Shown piece by piece: positions 15,809 to 24,163 of a stretch of 26,472 bases of DNA. Position 1 is the first letter of the stretch, and the number at the start of each line of letters is the position of its first letter. The position numbers and the translations under genes are program-made. A model generated the notes under the pieces. It was not told where the DNA came from, searched no databases, and saw only the letters and a program-made list of their open reading frames with translations. The DNA comes from CAZBWE01 sp964495465 (GTDB lineage: Bacteria; Planctomycetota; Phycisphaerae; Sedimentisphaerales; Anaerobacaceae): assembly GCA_964495465.1 (NCBI GenBank), contig CAZBWE010000027.1, forward strand, positions 1-26,472, written 5' to 3'.

Positions 15809-16384
15809 TTATTTCATCTGCAAGACCGAGTTGATTTTGTTGGTAATATCTTCTATGCTGAACGGCTTCTTTATGAAATCCTGTGCACCGGACTTGATAA
15901 GCTGGTCGATTTCATCCTGTTTTACCACGCCGCTTACGATAATAATCTTGATGTTTTCGAATTCGGGGTTTTTCCTTATCGTCTGGCAGACAACGTTACC
16001 ATTGACATCGGGCAGCATATAATCGAGCAATATCAGGTCGGGCCGAAACCGCTGGGTTGCGATTCCTGCCTCGTAGCCGCTTGATGCGGTCTTTGTCTCG
16101 AACCTGCTGTCGCGAGTGAGAATATCGACGATAAGCTCGACAATCTCAGCATCGTCGTCAACGATAAGAACCTTCCTTTTGCCGGATTCGATCGAGTCCA
16201 GAGGAATGTTGTTTTCCTTCATAAACTTGACCAGACTCTGGCGTGGAATCCTGCGGAATCTCGAGCCGGGCACTCGGAATCCTTTTAGCCGGCCCGCATC
16301 GAAACAACGAATGATTGTTTGTTGACTTACCTTACAAACATCAGCGGCTTCGCCGGTGGTAAATAAATCCTTCATTTTATCCAT
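15809..16384 (-). CDS. Response regulator with N-terminal excisionase/MerR-like HTH and C-terminal receiver
   Basis: Partner of the kinase downstream. Residues ~5-55 form an excisionase/BldC-type helix-turn-helix (LFTTGEAADVCKVSQQTIIR, then the wing GRLKGFRVPGSRFRRI). Residues ~70-190 form a receiver domain: acidic pocket VDDD (75-78), phospho-acceptor Asp121 in LILLDYMLPD, Ser151 in IIVSGV, and Lys173 in IKKPF. The order (DNA-binding first, receiver last) is the reverse of OmpR/NarL regulators. The start ATG at 16384 has AAGGAAAAGGG just upstream, and a sigma70-like promoter lies at 16445-16473. It likely controls its own operon or distant genes; target sites are unknown. Confidence 0.9.
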   Translation of the reverse strand: MDKMKDLFTTGEAADVCKVSQQTIIRCFDAGRLKGFRVPGSRFRRIPRQSLVKFMKENNIPLDSIESGKRKVLIVDDDAEIVELIVDILTRDSRFETKTASSGYEAGIATQRFRPDLILLDYMLPDVNGNVVCQTIRKNPEFENIKIIIVSGVVKQDEIDQLIKSGAQDFIKKPFSIEDITNKINSVLQMK

Positions 16385-16444
16385 CCCTTTTCCTTAGCCA
16401 ACTCCTTTTGTTATAGGGGCTCACCAGATTGCCTTTGTGCCCTA

Positions 16445-16473
16445 ATTTAACTGTGTAAGTTCCAGTTTGTCAA
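16445..16473 (-). promoter_or_regulatory. Sigma70-like promoter of the two-component operon
   Basis: On the minus strand, TTGACA (16473-16468), a 17-base spacer, then TTAAAT (16450-16445). The predicted start lies about 50 bases before the response-regulator ATG. The perfect -35 and spacing make it one of the best promoters in the window. Confidence 0.7.
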
Positions 16474-16707
16474 GCATAAAATTATATTAAAACATTTTTT
16501 TTGACCTTATGAAGAGAGATATTATCAGTCGTTAGTGGAAACAATCACTATTTTGTGGGATTTTGGGGGAGTGGGTTATTTAGGAAAATTGAGAAGAATT
16601 AAAAAGATCCTCGAAAATCAATGAATGCGCAAAAAAAAGTGAAATCAGCCGCTTGAAAATCTATACGAGAATTTGTGTTAAGTTTGTTGAGTCATATTTA
16701 CAAGCAC
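16474..16707. other. Intergenic region without a recognised element
   Basis: Between the promoter at 16445-16473 and the stop of the XylR-like gene (16708) I see only AT-rich sequence with short A and T runs; no gene or clear hairpin. Confidence 0.5.
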
Positions 16708-17877
16708 TTATTTGGGTCCGAATTTCTTGCGGTATTCCAATGGACTCATACCCTTCAGTTGTTTGAAATAACGGGATATATTACTAACATCCGGATAACC
16801 CAATAACCTTGCCACCTGTGATATAGGCAGGTTTGTGCCCATGAGCATATTAGCCATTTGATTAACTCGGGTGAATTTTATCTCATCGTGAACCGAGCGT
16901 GCCAGTGCTGTTCGGAATCTTTTCTCCAAAGCTCTGCGAGACAAGCCAACCGCCTGCGCAACGTCACTGACCTGTATAACCTCTCTGGTATGCTTGCGAA
17001 TAAAGTGGACCGCCTCGGCAACGCACTGGTCTTCGACCGCCATAATATCTGTTGATTGCCTGGTTACAATATTCAAAGGAGAGATAGTTACCTGCTTCTC
17101 GTTATCTGAAAGCTCCTGTCCTTTCATCAGCTTATCAAGAACACGGGCAGCTTCGTATCCTGCCCTTTCTATACTGAGCGCTATGCTTGATAACTGTGGA
17201 TAGGATATGCCGCACAGCAATTCATCGTTATCTACACCCAAAATTGCCACCTCCCGTGGTACTTCAAGGCCGGCAATTTTACAACCCGCCAAAACATCCT
17301 GGCCGCGGTCATCATTACTGGCCATTACAGCTATAGGTTTCGGCAGTGAACTGAGCCATTTGGCGATGCCGGCCTGCTCCTTGTCCGCCGTGCGCAAACG
17401 CTTTGCTTTGGGCTGTCGATAGAAGAACGTCTCAAGGCCGAGTCCAGCTACCATTTTACTGAAGTTCTCGCCCCGTCGCCGAGACCAAACCATATCGTCA
17501 AAGCCACAATAGGCAAACTGCTGAAAGCCGCGCTCAATGAAGTACCTGGCGGCCATACTGCCTATCGCAACTTGGTCGGTTGTTATGCAATAAGAATTCC
17601 CAGTTGGTTTATCGATGCCTCGAATCATTGCAGGAAGCCCAAAATCAACTATCATATCAGCAAGTTTGGCGTCCCACGTATAAGCTATGATTCCATCGGC
17701 ATCTAAGTCTTTCATCCACTTGTACGACCGTTCCCTGCTTTTCCTGTAGGATTCCGGCTGTATATAGAATAACCATGGGCCATAAAGATTCGAATACTGG
17801 ACGATGCCGTGAAGCAGGCCCCTCCCGAAGGCCCTTGACCTCTCGACCATCAATATGACCCTGGTAATCTTTGACAT
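16708..17877 (-). CDS. XylR-type transcriptional regulator (sugar-binding domain plus AraC HTH)
   Basis: Cytoplasmic regulator of sugar use. I start it at the ATG 17877-17875, MSKITRVILMVERSRAFGRG, with AGGAACAG upstream; the frame is open to 18012 but that extension overlaps the promoter. The 389-residue protein has a LacI/periplasmic-binding-like sensor (about 1-270: GLLHGIVQYSNLYGPW, DADGIIAYTWD, VAILGVDNDELLCGISYPQLSSI) and a C-terminal AraC DNA-binding domain (about 285-389: VSDVAQAVGLSRRALEKRF, ISQVARLLGYPDVSNISRYF, GMSPLEYRKKFG). This is the architecture of E. coli XylR, but here it is likely a planctomycete-expanded family member, so the inducer is unknown. It diverges from the LamG gene with two tandem operators between, suggesting it controls both. 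Confidence 0.92.
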   Translation of the reverse strand: MSKITRVILMVERSRAFGRGLLHGIVQYSNLYGPWLFYIQPESYRKSRERSYKWMKDLDADGIIAYTWDAKLADMIVDFGLPAMIRGIDKPTGNSYCITTDQVAIGSMAARYFIERGFQQFAYCGFDDMVWSRRRGENFSKMVAGLGLETFFYRQPKAKRLRTADKEQAGIAKWLSSLPKPIAVMASNDDRGQDVLAGCKIAGLEVPREVAILGVDNDELLCGISYPQLSSIALSIERAGYEAARVLDKLMKGQELSDNEKQVTISPLNIVTRQSTDIMAVEDQCVAEAVHFIRKHTREVIQVSDVAQAVGLSRRALEKRFRTALARSVHDEIKFTRVNQMANMLMGTNLPISQVARLLGYPDVSNISRYFKQLKGMSPLEYRKKFGPK

Positions 17878-17920
17878 AATCTGTTCCTGCAATATAGGGG
17901 TGATATCGGCAAGAAAGATT

Positions 17921-17964
17921 CGCAAAATGACGATTATTTTGCGCAAAATAACGAACATTTTGGG
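17921..17964. promoter_or_regulatory. Two tandem operators with 21-bp period (CGCAAAAT-N7-ATTTTGCG)
   Basis: First unit: CGCAAAAT (17921-17928), 7 bases, ATTTTGCG (17936-17943). Second unit starts exactly 21 bp later at 17942: CGCAAAAT, 7 bases, ATTTTGGG. About 17 of 21 bases match between units. AraC-family dimers are known to bind pairs of direct sites spaced 21 bp. The pair lies just after the predicted start of the XylR-like gene and abuts the -35 of the divergent promoter. Confidence 0.8.
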
Positions 17965-17993
17965 TTGTTTTCGGTTATAGTAAATTGTATAAT
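17965..17993 (+). promoter_or_regulatory. Plus-strand promoter toward the LamG gene
   Basis: TTGTTT (17965-17970), 17 bases, TATAAT (17988-17993). The consensus -10, correct spacing and a poor -35 directly beside the operators are the usual signature of an activator-dependent promoter. The predicted start is near 18000, leaving a leader of about 390 bases. Confidence 0.55.
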
Positions 17994-18001
17994 AGGTGTA
18001 A
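17974..18001 (-). promoter_or_regulatory. Minus-strand promoter of the XylR-like gene
   Basis: On the minus strand TTACAC (18001-17996), 16 bases, TATAAC (17979-17974). It overlaps the plus-strand promoter face to face. The predicted start near 17967 would place the operators right at and after it, fitting autorepression. Confidence 0.5.
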
Positions 18002-18389
18002 GTATTGAGCAATTACATCTGTGTACATTGATTTTCATTGGAGATTATCTCCTGTGAAGGAGGACTATATCGGGTAGAATTAAACACGTAACCACCTGAT
18101 TTTGATTTCCGGGATTTTTACAGCGTATCTGGTTTTTGTCTTCCGGAGTAATTACGTAAAAACTTTGGATAAAAAGCAACAAGTAGATTATTAACTTTTC
18201 CGGAAAATGAGCAATTCTATATCCCTGTTAATCTGCTCGTATCGTGCTTTTGAATATGAGGGGTTCATATCGGAGTTGTGTAAAGCTGATTTTAGCGGAG
18301 GCAGGAGTATTATTGGTTTGCCAGAATCGGCAGTGTGTTTGTCTAAAGCATAATTTATAATTTTAACCTTAATTTGAAGGAGGAATATT
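18002..18389 (+). other. Long leader region of the LamG gene
   Basis: About 390 bases without a supported gene. It contains the palindromes GGAGAT-T-ATCTCC (near 18041-18053) and TTTTCCGGAAAA (18196-18207), the hairpin ATATGA/TCATAT around GGGGT near 18255-18271, and a strong ribosome site GAAGGAGGAAT six to eight bases before the ATG at 18390. The pairs could form leader-RNA structure; no riboswitch class was recognised. Confidence 0.4.
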
Positions 18390-21300
18390 ATGTTTAATAA
18401 GCTGGTTTCTTTTATCTGTATTGTTTTAGTACTGTCCCTAACATCCTCAACTTACGGCCTGGTGATAGGCAACTGGGAAGACAGCAATGACGGATGGGAT
18501 ATATGGAGCGGTGCTCCCAATGACACCACGATAGACTACAATGACACAATCGGGGTTACATTAGACTCCAATAGTCTCAAGCTGTATGTTCCGGAGAGCG
18601 GAGAGCAGGACGTTTTAGTAATCCGGCTCTACGAAGTAGGTTTGACGGAAATATTTAAGGAAAATGATACCTTTTCGCTGGATGTTTCCTGGGTTACTTC
18701 TGAATGGTCAGGAGGCAACTGGGCCCAGATTCAACTGGTCGTCAATGCAGATGATGGAGTCGGATGGCAGAACTTGGGCCAGCCTGATACTGACACGAGC
18801 AATCCCGGTTATCCAGGCGGTTGGGACCCCGTAAATTTCGGAGATTCCGATACGAGGACGGTCACCTGGAATTATGGAAATGTCTTGAGCGGCCACGACC
18901 CTAACTGGGCTGAGCTGATAATCAAAACGGTTTATGATGCTAATTTTACTACCGGCGGTATTTACTATTTGGATAATGCGCAACTATATACCAGGACTTA
19001 CGATGCCGTTATCGGCGACTGGGAAGATGCTAACGATGTCTGGATCGACTGGGGTAATCAATTACTCGTTGACGACCCCACCAATATGCCCTCAAAGTAC
19101 AACTACAGCACTGACTGGAGCTCGCTGGGCGATACAAGTCTAAAACTCACGCATGCGGGCTGGAACCAGAACCTCTCCATTAAGTTGCAGGATGCCGGTC
19201 ATGTAGATGACTTTATGAATAACACGAAGTTTCTTATCGACCTGCATATACCTGCGACCACCGAGTCGGGCTGGCTGAAAATCGAGGAGATATTGCTAAA
19301 TGCAGAGGGCGCCGACTGGGGCGATTATAAGGTGAGCGCACCTTTGTTCGTCGGCTGGGGTGAGGGCGGAGGCGGCGCAACAGACGTAACGCTGGAATTC
19401 GATTACAGTGCATACCTTTCTGACCCGGATGTCCTTGCGCTCGGAAGAAATCCCAACTGGGTCGAGTTTATCATTGCCACCAACAACGATGGAGAAGAAA
19501 CAGGAGTCCATATGGACTTTTATTTCGACAACGCCCGGCTGGCTGGCGGACCAAAGGCGATGAATCCTAATCCGGATGACGAAGCGGTGGATGTAGAGGC
19601 CAATCCCGTGCTTAAATGGACTCCAAACGCGATGGCAACTTCGCATGAGATTTACATCGGAACAGATTTCAACGATGTCAGTGAAGCCAACTCGGTCAGT
19701 CATCCCAATGTTGACTACAATACTGTTGATGTCAACAGATATGAACCCGGAATGTTGGAATTTAATACAACATACTACTGGCGTGTCGATGAAGTAGGTG
19801 ATGGCGAATTCTGGCAGGGACAGGTCTGGAGTTTTACGACAGGCGAGCATCTTGTTGTGGATAATATGGACGATTATGGTGATAACGTCGGTTCGCCCTG
19901 GGAGCCCGGCGACAGAATATATTACGTCTGGCGGGACGGCTGGGACATTAGTGTATCTCTGCCGGGAAACGACACCGGCTCGCAGGTATATCACTGGAAT
20001 GATGAAGGCACCGGCCTGATGGAGAGTACAATTGTCCGCAGCGGTGTGTCGATGCCATACTACTACGAGAATGACGGCGACAATCAATCCAAGCCCTATC
20101 CCTATGACAATCCCGACAACCCGCTGCAGTATTATTCGGAGGCCTCGGCAAAAACTACCGGGCCTAACAGTCTCGAATTCACTGAAGACTGGACGATAAT
20201 GGGTGTTGAGGGACTGGTGCTGTGGTTCTATGGTGACCCGAATAACGACGCTACCAGCGCCGAGCAGTTGTATGTTGCCCTGGAAGATGGGGACGGCCAT
20301 ATCGCTGTTGTGCCATACGATGGCGATATGAATGATATAACACAGCAGCAGTGGCACGAATGGGGTATTGCTCTGTCGGCGTTCGATGGTGTTGACCTAA
20401 CCGATGTTCAGAAGCTCTATATCGGTTTCGGCAACAGGGACAATCCGCAGTTCGGCGGTTCCGGAATTGTATATTTTGACGACATTATGTTGTACACGTC
20501 AAAATGCTTTCTTTCGTCACGCTCGCCAGACTTTGCCAAGGCGGACTATGCCCCAGCCGGTAACCCAGGTGGTGATTGTATGATAAATTATCAGGAGATT
20601 GAGATGATGGGGCGTGACTGGCTTGTCGAGGATGACGTCGTTACTCCGACGCAGGACCCCGGCACAACCGGCTTGGTCGCATACTTCCCGTTTGATGAAG
20701 GCGAGGGCTCTGTTGCTAATGATGTGTCTGTCAACGACCACAATGGGACTCTCAGTGCGGCCGGAGTAACGTGGGTATTACCGGGCCTGATGGGCGATTC
20801 TGCCGTCAACATCGACCGCTCCGGAGGGGCCAGAATTAGTCTTGGAACCTGGGACCCAACAGAAGGAACAGGTGTTATGACTTTGTCTGCCTGGGTTAGG
20901 TGGTCCGGACCGATGCAGGCCGATGGTGAAGACAAGTCTCAGGGCATAATTAGCAAAAGGGATGGCTGGTCGTCCGACGGCTTGATGTTTATGTTCGAGG
21001 TGGACACCCCGGGCACTGATGGCGCGCTTGCTTTGCGGCAATATTCGACAAGTGTTTATACCGCACCCGGAACAATGCTGCCCCTTATTGGTAAATGGGC
21101 GCATGTGGCTGCGACTTTTGATGGGAGTGATGCCGTGATTTATCTTAATGGCAGAGCCATTGGTTCAGGTTCATTCTCCTTTGCTGACGGCACCGATGCC
21201 GGTCTGGTGATAGGCAATACCAACAGCGATTCCTGGCCCGGCTGCCCGGAATCCTTTAACGGCGACATAGACGAGGTCCGCATCTATAATCGCACCCTGT

Positions 21301-21476
21301 CGTCGGCTGAGGTAGCATACCTTGCCGATTTGACACCCGGAGACGACACGCTTTATATCCCGGTGCCGTCGCCCGCAGAGATATACGACGCCGAGGTGGA
21401 AGGTTCGAGGAAGGTCAACTTCAGAGACTTTGCTGTCCTGGCGGAGATGTGGCTTTTTGAGGAACAGTGGCCGTAA
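18390..21476 (+). CDS. Large secreted multidomain LamG protein with dockerin-like C-terminus
   Basis: A 1028-residue exported protein, probably carbohydrate binding. Signal peptide: MFNKLVSFICIVLVLSLTSS, cleaved near TYG. Two similar beta domains follow, at about 24-205 (VIGNWEDSNDGWDIWSG) and 207-388 (VIGDWEDANDVWIDWG), then an FN3/Ig-like module at ~390-480 (PNPDDEAVDVEANPVLKW, TYYWRVDEV), and a third related domain at ~485-705 (VVDNMDDYGDN, VYFDDIMLYT). An internal dockerin-like segment lies near 715-745 (GGDCMINYQEIEMMGRDWL), a LamG/concanavalin-like domain at ~755-985 (LVAYFPFDEGEG, WAHVAATFDGSDAVIYLNG, DIDEVRIYNRTLSSAEV), and a C-terminal VNFRDFAVLAEMWL. No catalytic domain was recognised. 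GGAGG sits before the ATG; a strong terminator follows. Likely controlled by the divergent XylR-like protein. Confidence 0.88.
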   Translation: MFNKLVSFICIVLVLSLTSSTYGLVIGNWEDSNDGWDIWSGAPNDTTIDYNDTIGVTLDSNSLKLYVPESGEQDVLVIRLYEVGLTEIFKENDTFSLDVSWVTSEWSGGNWAQIQLVVNADDGVGWQNLGQPDTDTSNPGYPGGWDPVNFGDSDTRTVTWNYGNVLSGHDPNWAELIIKTVYDANFTTGGIYYLDNAQLYTRTYDAVIGDWEDANDVWIDWGNQLLVDDPTNMPSKYNYSTDWSSLGDTSLKLTHAGWNQNLSIKLQDAGHVDDFMNNTKFLIDLHIPATTESGWLKIEEILLNAEGADWGDYKVSAPLFVGWGEGGGGATDVTLEFDYSAYLSDPDVLALGRNPNWVEFIIATNNDGEETGVHMDFYFDNARLAGGPKAMNPNPDDEAVDVEANPVLKWTPNAMATSHEIYIGTDFNDVSEANSVSHPNVDYNTVDVNRYEPGMLEFNTTYYWRVDEVGDGEFWQGQVWSFTTGEHLVVDNMDDYGDNVGSPWEPGDRIYYVWRDGWDISVSLPGNDTGSQVYHWNDEGTGLMESTIVRSGVSMPYYYENDGDNQSKPYPYDNPDNPLQYYSEASAKTTGPNSLEFTEDWTIMGVEGLVLWFYGDPNNDATSAEQLYVALEDGDGHIAVVPYDGDMNDITQQQWHEWGIALSAFDGVDLTDVQKLYIGFGNRDNPQFGGSGIVYFDDIMLYTSKCFLSSRSPDFAKADYAPAGNPGGDCMINYQEIEMMGRDWLVEDDVVTPTQDPGTTGLVAYFPFDEGEGSVANDVSVNDHNGTLSAAGVTWVLPGLMGDSAVNIDRSGGARISLGTWDPTEGTGVMTLSAWVRWSGPMQADGEDKSQGIISKRDGWSSDGLMFMFEVDTPGTDGALALRQYSTSVYTAPGTMLPLIGKWAHVAATFDGSDAVIYLNGRAIGSGSFSFADGTDAGLVIGNTNSDSWPGCPESFNGDIDEVRIYNRTLSSAEVAYLADLTPGDDTLYIPVPSPAEIYDAEVEGSRKVNFRDFAVLAEMWLFEEQWP

Positions 21477-21515
21477 CCTGTAATAACACAGGGTAGCTGA
21501 TTGAGTTTATATTTT

Positions 21516-21562
21516 CAGCCCCCGTGCTTGCTTTCGTGAGAAAGCACGGGGGCTGTTTTTTT
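21516..21562 (+). terminator. Strong rho-independent terminator of the LamG gene
   Basis: CAGCCCCCGTGCTT pairs perfectly with AAGCACGGGGGCTG (14 bp), with further pairing toward the loop, followed by seven Ts. It lies 40 bases after the LamG stop. No T-run is present on the minus side. Confidence 0.93.
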
Positions 21563-21621
21563 CATTGGTAATAGGCCGGATATTTTGCCATTCGGCCCAC
21601 CATAACCTGGCAACCGGTGAG

Positions 21622-22083
21622 TCATTTGAGTTTTTGGGCGAGGGCCTTGCCGAATTCTTTTCCGAGTTTGCTGACGGTGTCTTGCTTTTTGTTATCGTAG
21701 GAAGCGGTAAGGAGGATTTGCCCGTCTCTGTCTCTGGCTGTAACAGAGATACTTTCGACTGCCTGGTTCGCAAAAGCCGAGCCACTGCCGATGACGGAAA
21801 CTTTCGTCTGGCTTGCTTTAGACCTGACCGTCATAAATGTCGAGCCGGCGATTAGAACCGTGGCGGTATTAGGGTCGCCTAATTCAATCCTCTTCCTGAT
21901 AAATTCTTTTTCAATGATATCTCTTAGAACCTGTCCAACCCGAGGATTTTCGCTTTGAATCGGCTCAATATGAATGCGTTTTTCAGCGAGCAATTTTAGG
22001 CGGGGTGTTGTTACAATGTCAGTATGACAGCTTGCAGATAATACCATCAATGATAGTGCAATGAGCCAATGTGAACTTTTCAC
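21622..22083 (-). CDS. Small lipoprotein of unknown function
   Basis: A 153-residue envelope protein. The signal MKSSHWLIALSLMVLSASC ends in a lipobox-like LSASC with Cys19; residue -3 is not ideal, so lipidation is likely but not certain. The mature part alternates strands and helices (HIEPIQSENPRVGQVLRDII, TATVLIAGSTFMTVRS, ESISVTARDRDGQILLTASY), a layout seen in small outer-membrane assembly or CsgG-like lipoproteins; I assign no family. The start is GTG (22083-22081) with AGGAG five bases upstream. It converges with the LamG gene and is probably monocistronic. Confidence 0.75.
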   Translation of the reverse strand: MKSSHWLIALSLMVLSASCHTDIVTTPRLKLLAEKRIHIEPIQSENPRVGQVLRDIIEKEFIRKRIELGDPNTATVLIAGSTFMTVRSKASQTKVSVIGSGSAFANQAVESISVTARDRDGQILLTASYDNKKQDTVSKLGKEFGKALAQKLK

Positions 22084-22306
22084 TTTTTCTCCTGTTTATT
22101 TATATTTACGGCTAATACTGTTATTCGGCATATTCCTGGTCTTGCTGAAAACCTTTTAGTCATAAGTAGCCAAAAAACGGATTGCCAGACTTGAAAATAG
22201 GGATTGCAATTTTGTTAAATTGGTCTTACTATTATTTGTATAAATCGTCACTTTTGTTTTTAAGAAGCGAAAAAACAGTAATTTACATTTTGTGGGGCAG
22301 TGTATT

Positions 22307-22897
22307 ATGGCAGAGGTGAAACCGACACGTGAAGAGGCATTTTCGTTACTGAATGAATATAACAGTAGTGAGGGATTGATTAAGCACGCCCTGGCGGTTG
22401 AGGCGGCAATGCGTTATTGTGCCCGAAAAAAAGGAGAAGATGAGGAAAAATGGGGCATCATCGGATTAATACACGACCTGGATTATGAAAAGTTTCCCCA
22501 GCAGCATTGTCGGAAGACCGAGGAGATTCTCAGAAGCCATAATTGGCCTGACGAGTATATTCGTGCTGTTCTTTCTCATGGCTGGGGTATATGCACCGAT
22601 GTCGAGCCGAGAACCGACCTGGAGAAGACCCTTTATACTGTTGATGAACTTGTCGGGCTTATTGTGGCTTCGGCTTTGGTTAGGCCGAGCAAAAGTGTGT
22701 TGGATATGAAGGTCAAATCGGTCAAAAAGAAATGGAAAGACAAATCCTTCGCAGCGGGTGTAAACCGTGATGTAATTGAAAAAGGCGCCGGGATGCTTGG
22801 TATAGAGCTGGATAAGGTTATTGAAGATGCGATTATGGGTATGCGTGAGGTGGCTGAAGAAATCGGGTTAAAAGGCAGTCCCAACGAATCGGAATAG
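22307..22897 (+). CDS. HD-domain hydrolase family protein
   Basis: Small cytoplasmic HD-domain protein (196 residues from the ATG at 22307; an upstream in-frame GTG at 22292 is possible). Metal-binding residues typical of the superfamily are visible: His27 in LIKHALAVE, His56-Asp57 in LIHDLDYEKFP, His91 in LSHGWG, and an Asp in YTVDELVGLI. HDIG-type proteins are usually phosphohydrolases acting on nucleotides. The sequence resembles the widespread hydrolase group with LLHDLD motifs; substrate unknown. It begins a plus-strand run with the isomerase (45 bases later) and acpS. No strong promoter was identified. Confidence 0.85.
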   Translation: MAEVKPTREEAFSLLNEYNSSEGLIKHALAVEAAMRYCARKKGEDEEKWGIIGLIHDLDYEKFPQQHCRKTEEILRSHNWPDEYIRAVLSHGWGICTDVEPRTDLEKTLYTVDELVGLIVASALVRPSKSVLDMKVKSVKKKWKDKSFAAGVNRDVIEKGAGMLGIELDKVIEDAIMGMREVAEEIGLKGSPNESE

Positions 22898-22942
22898 CTG
22901 TTTGATTTTGATGATTTTTTGAGTTTGAAAGTTTGATTTAAA

Positions 22943-24121
22943 ATGTGTAAAGAGAGAGATTATAAGTGGATAGAAATCGTTTCTGTTTGGTCTTTTTTCC
23001 TTTTATTTTTTATCGGCAGTTGTGCCGAGAGGGGCGGGTCAACTTTCACTGATGCTGAATTAGAACGTGTTTCTCTTGCGCAGAGGATAAAGCTTGTAGA
23101 GCAGGCGGGCGGCCTTGTCCTGATAGTGGGCGGTGAGCCGATAACAAGCGATGAGATAATTAATTATCCGGTTGAACAAGGTGAGGCAGTTGTGCCGCTG
23201 ATAGACGTTCTCAGGCCGGCTGCGCAAATCAGTAATCTTGAGCAGTTCAAAAAGCAGGCCAGGGCGCGGATTGACGAAATAGTAACGAACAAAATATCGG
23301 ATATCCTGCTTTATCATCTCGCTAAAACGCGGGTAGGTGAAAATATTGATGAAGCCCTGGAAAAAGCAGCGGAGGCGGAGATGAGAAGGTTTGTGCTTAG
23401 CTACGGAGGCGATGAGGCAAAGGCCGACGAAAAACTCGAACAGATGGGATTGGACAGAAAGAGCTTTAAAAAGCAGCAGAAGAGATTGATTCTTGCCCAG
23501 TCAGAGATAATGTCGAAGTTCTCCAATAACAGTCCTATTACTTATAGAGAGCTGACGGACTGCTACGACCGGATGAAGGATGAGTTTTTCGTTGTGCCGG
23601 GGACAGTGCAGTTTCGATTGATTGATATTCAGCCGGCCAAATTGAACATTACTGACCCGAACGAAGACCGCAGGGAGCTTGCGAGGGGGCTTGCCGACGA
23701 ATTGCTCGAACGACTGCGGGGGGGGGAAGATTTCGGTGAGCTGGCAAAGCAGTATTCGCACGGACACAGACGCCAGTTCGGCGGATTATGGATGTCCCTG
23801 CAGCCGCAATCTTTGGCTGAACCTTATGATGTGCTTGTGAATGAGATTGAAAAGACCGAACCCGGTGAGATTACCGGCTTAATAGAAACTGAGGAACATA
23901 TTTTTATAATGAAGCTGGAGGACAAGCGCCTTAAGAGCTATAAGCCGTTGGAAGATGTGCAAAGGCAGGTTGAACAGAAGATTATTTCCGACCGATGGGT
24001 TAATGTTGTTGATAAGCTGAACGCCGGACTTACAAAAAATGCGGCATTTGGCGAAAAGGACGAGTTTATAGATTTCTGCCTGGATAAAATTTACAGGCAG
24101 GAGTCAGGAGTCAGGATGTAG
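22943..24121 (+). CDS. PpiC/SurA-type peptidyl-prolyl isomerase lipoprotein
   Basis: Predicted lipid-anchored periplasmic chaperone that assists folding of exported proteins (392 residues). N-terminal hydrophobic stretch WSFFLLFFIGSC gives a lipoprotein signal with Cys27. Residues ~55-200 form a helical SurA-N-like chaperone region, and residues ~205-330 the parvulin domain (VQFRLIDI, LLERLRGGEDFGELAKQYS, RRQFGGLWMSLQPQS, LIETEEHIFIMKLED). The ribosome site is weak. The last residues (RQESGVRM) are encoded by a CAGGAGT repeat, so the natural end may have been overwritten. It lies 45 bases after the HD gene and 42 before acpS. A run of seven G's near 23718 is read through in frame. Confidence 0.88.
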   Translation: MCKERDYKWIEIVSVWSFFLLFFIGSCAERGGSTFTDAELERVSLAQRIKLVEQAGGLVLIVGGEPITSDEIINYPVEQGEAVVPLIDVLRPAAQISNLEQFKKQARARIDEIVTNKISDILLYHLAKTRVGENIDEALEKAAEAEMRRFVLSYGGDEAKADEKLEQMGLDRKSFKKQQKRLILAQSEIMSKFSNNSPITYRELTDCYDRMKDEFFVVPGTVQFRLIDIQPAKLNITDPNEDRRELARGLADELLERLRGGEDFGELAKQYSHGHRRQFGGLWMSLQPQSLAEPYDVLVNEIEKTEPGEITGLIETEEHIFIMKLEDKRLKSYKPLEDVQRQVEQKIISDRWVNVVDKLNAGLTKNAAFGEKDEFIDFCLDKIYRQESGVRM

Positions 24122-24160
24122 AAGACAGGAGATAATATTCTGTTTTCTGTATTCTGGAAA
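24098..24160. repeat. CAGGAGT/ACAGGAG direct repeats and TTCTGT-rich run at the ppiC/acpS junction
   Basis: CAGGAGTCAGGAGTCAGG is followed by GACAGGAG and then by TTCTGTTTTCTGTATTCTGG. Such units are common intergenic filler in related genomes (from memory). Here they supply the last codons of the isomerase gene and most of the space to acpS. Confidence 0.5.
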
Positions 24161-24163
24161 AAT

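Noticed and set aside
19296..20357. Minus-strand open frame of 353 codons inside the LamG gene
   Set aside because: Antisense shadow of a clearly coding plus-strand gene; no ribosome site or protein-like motif.
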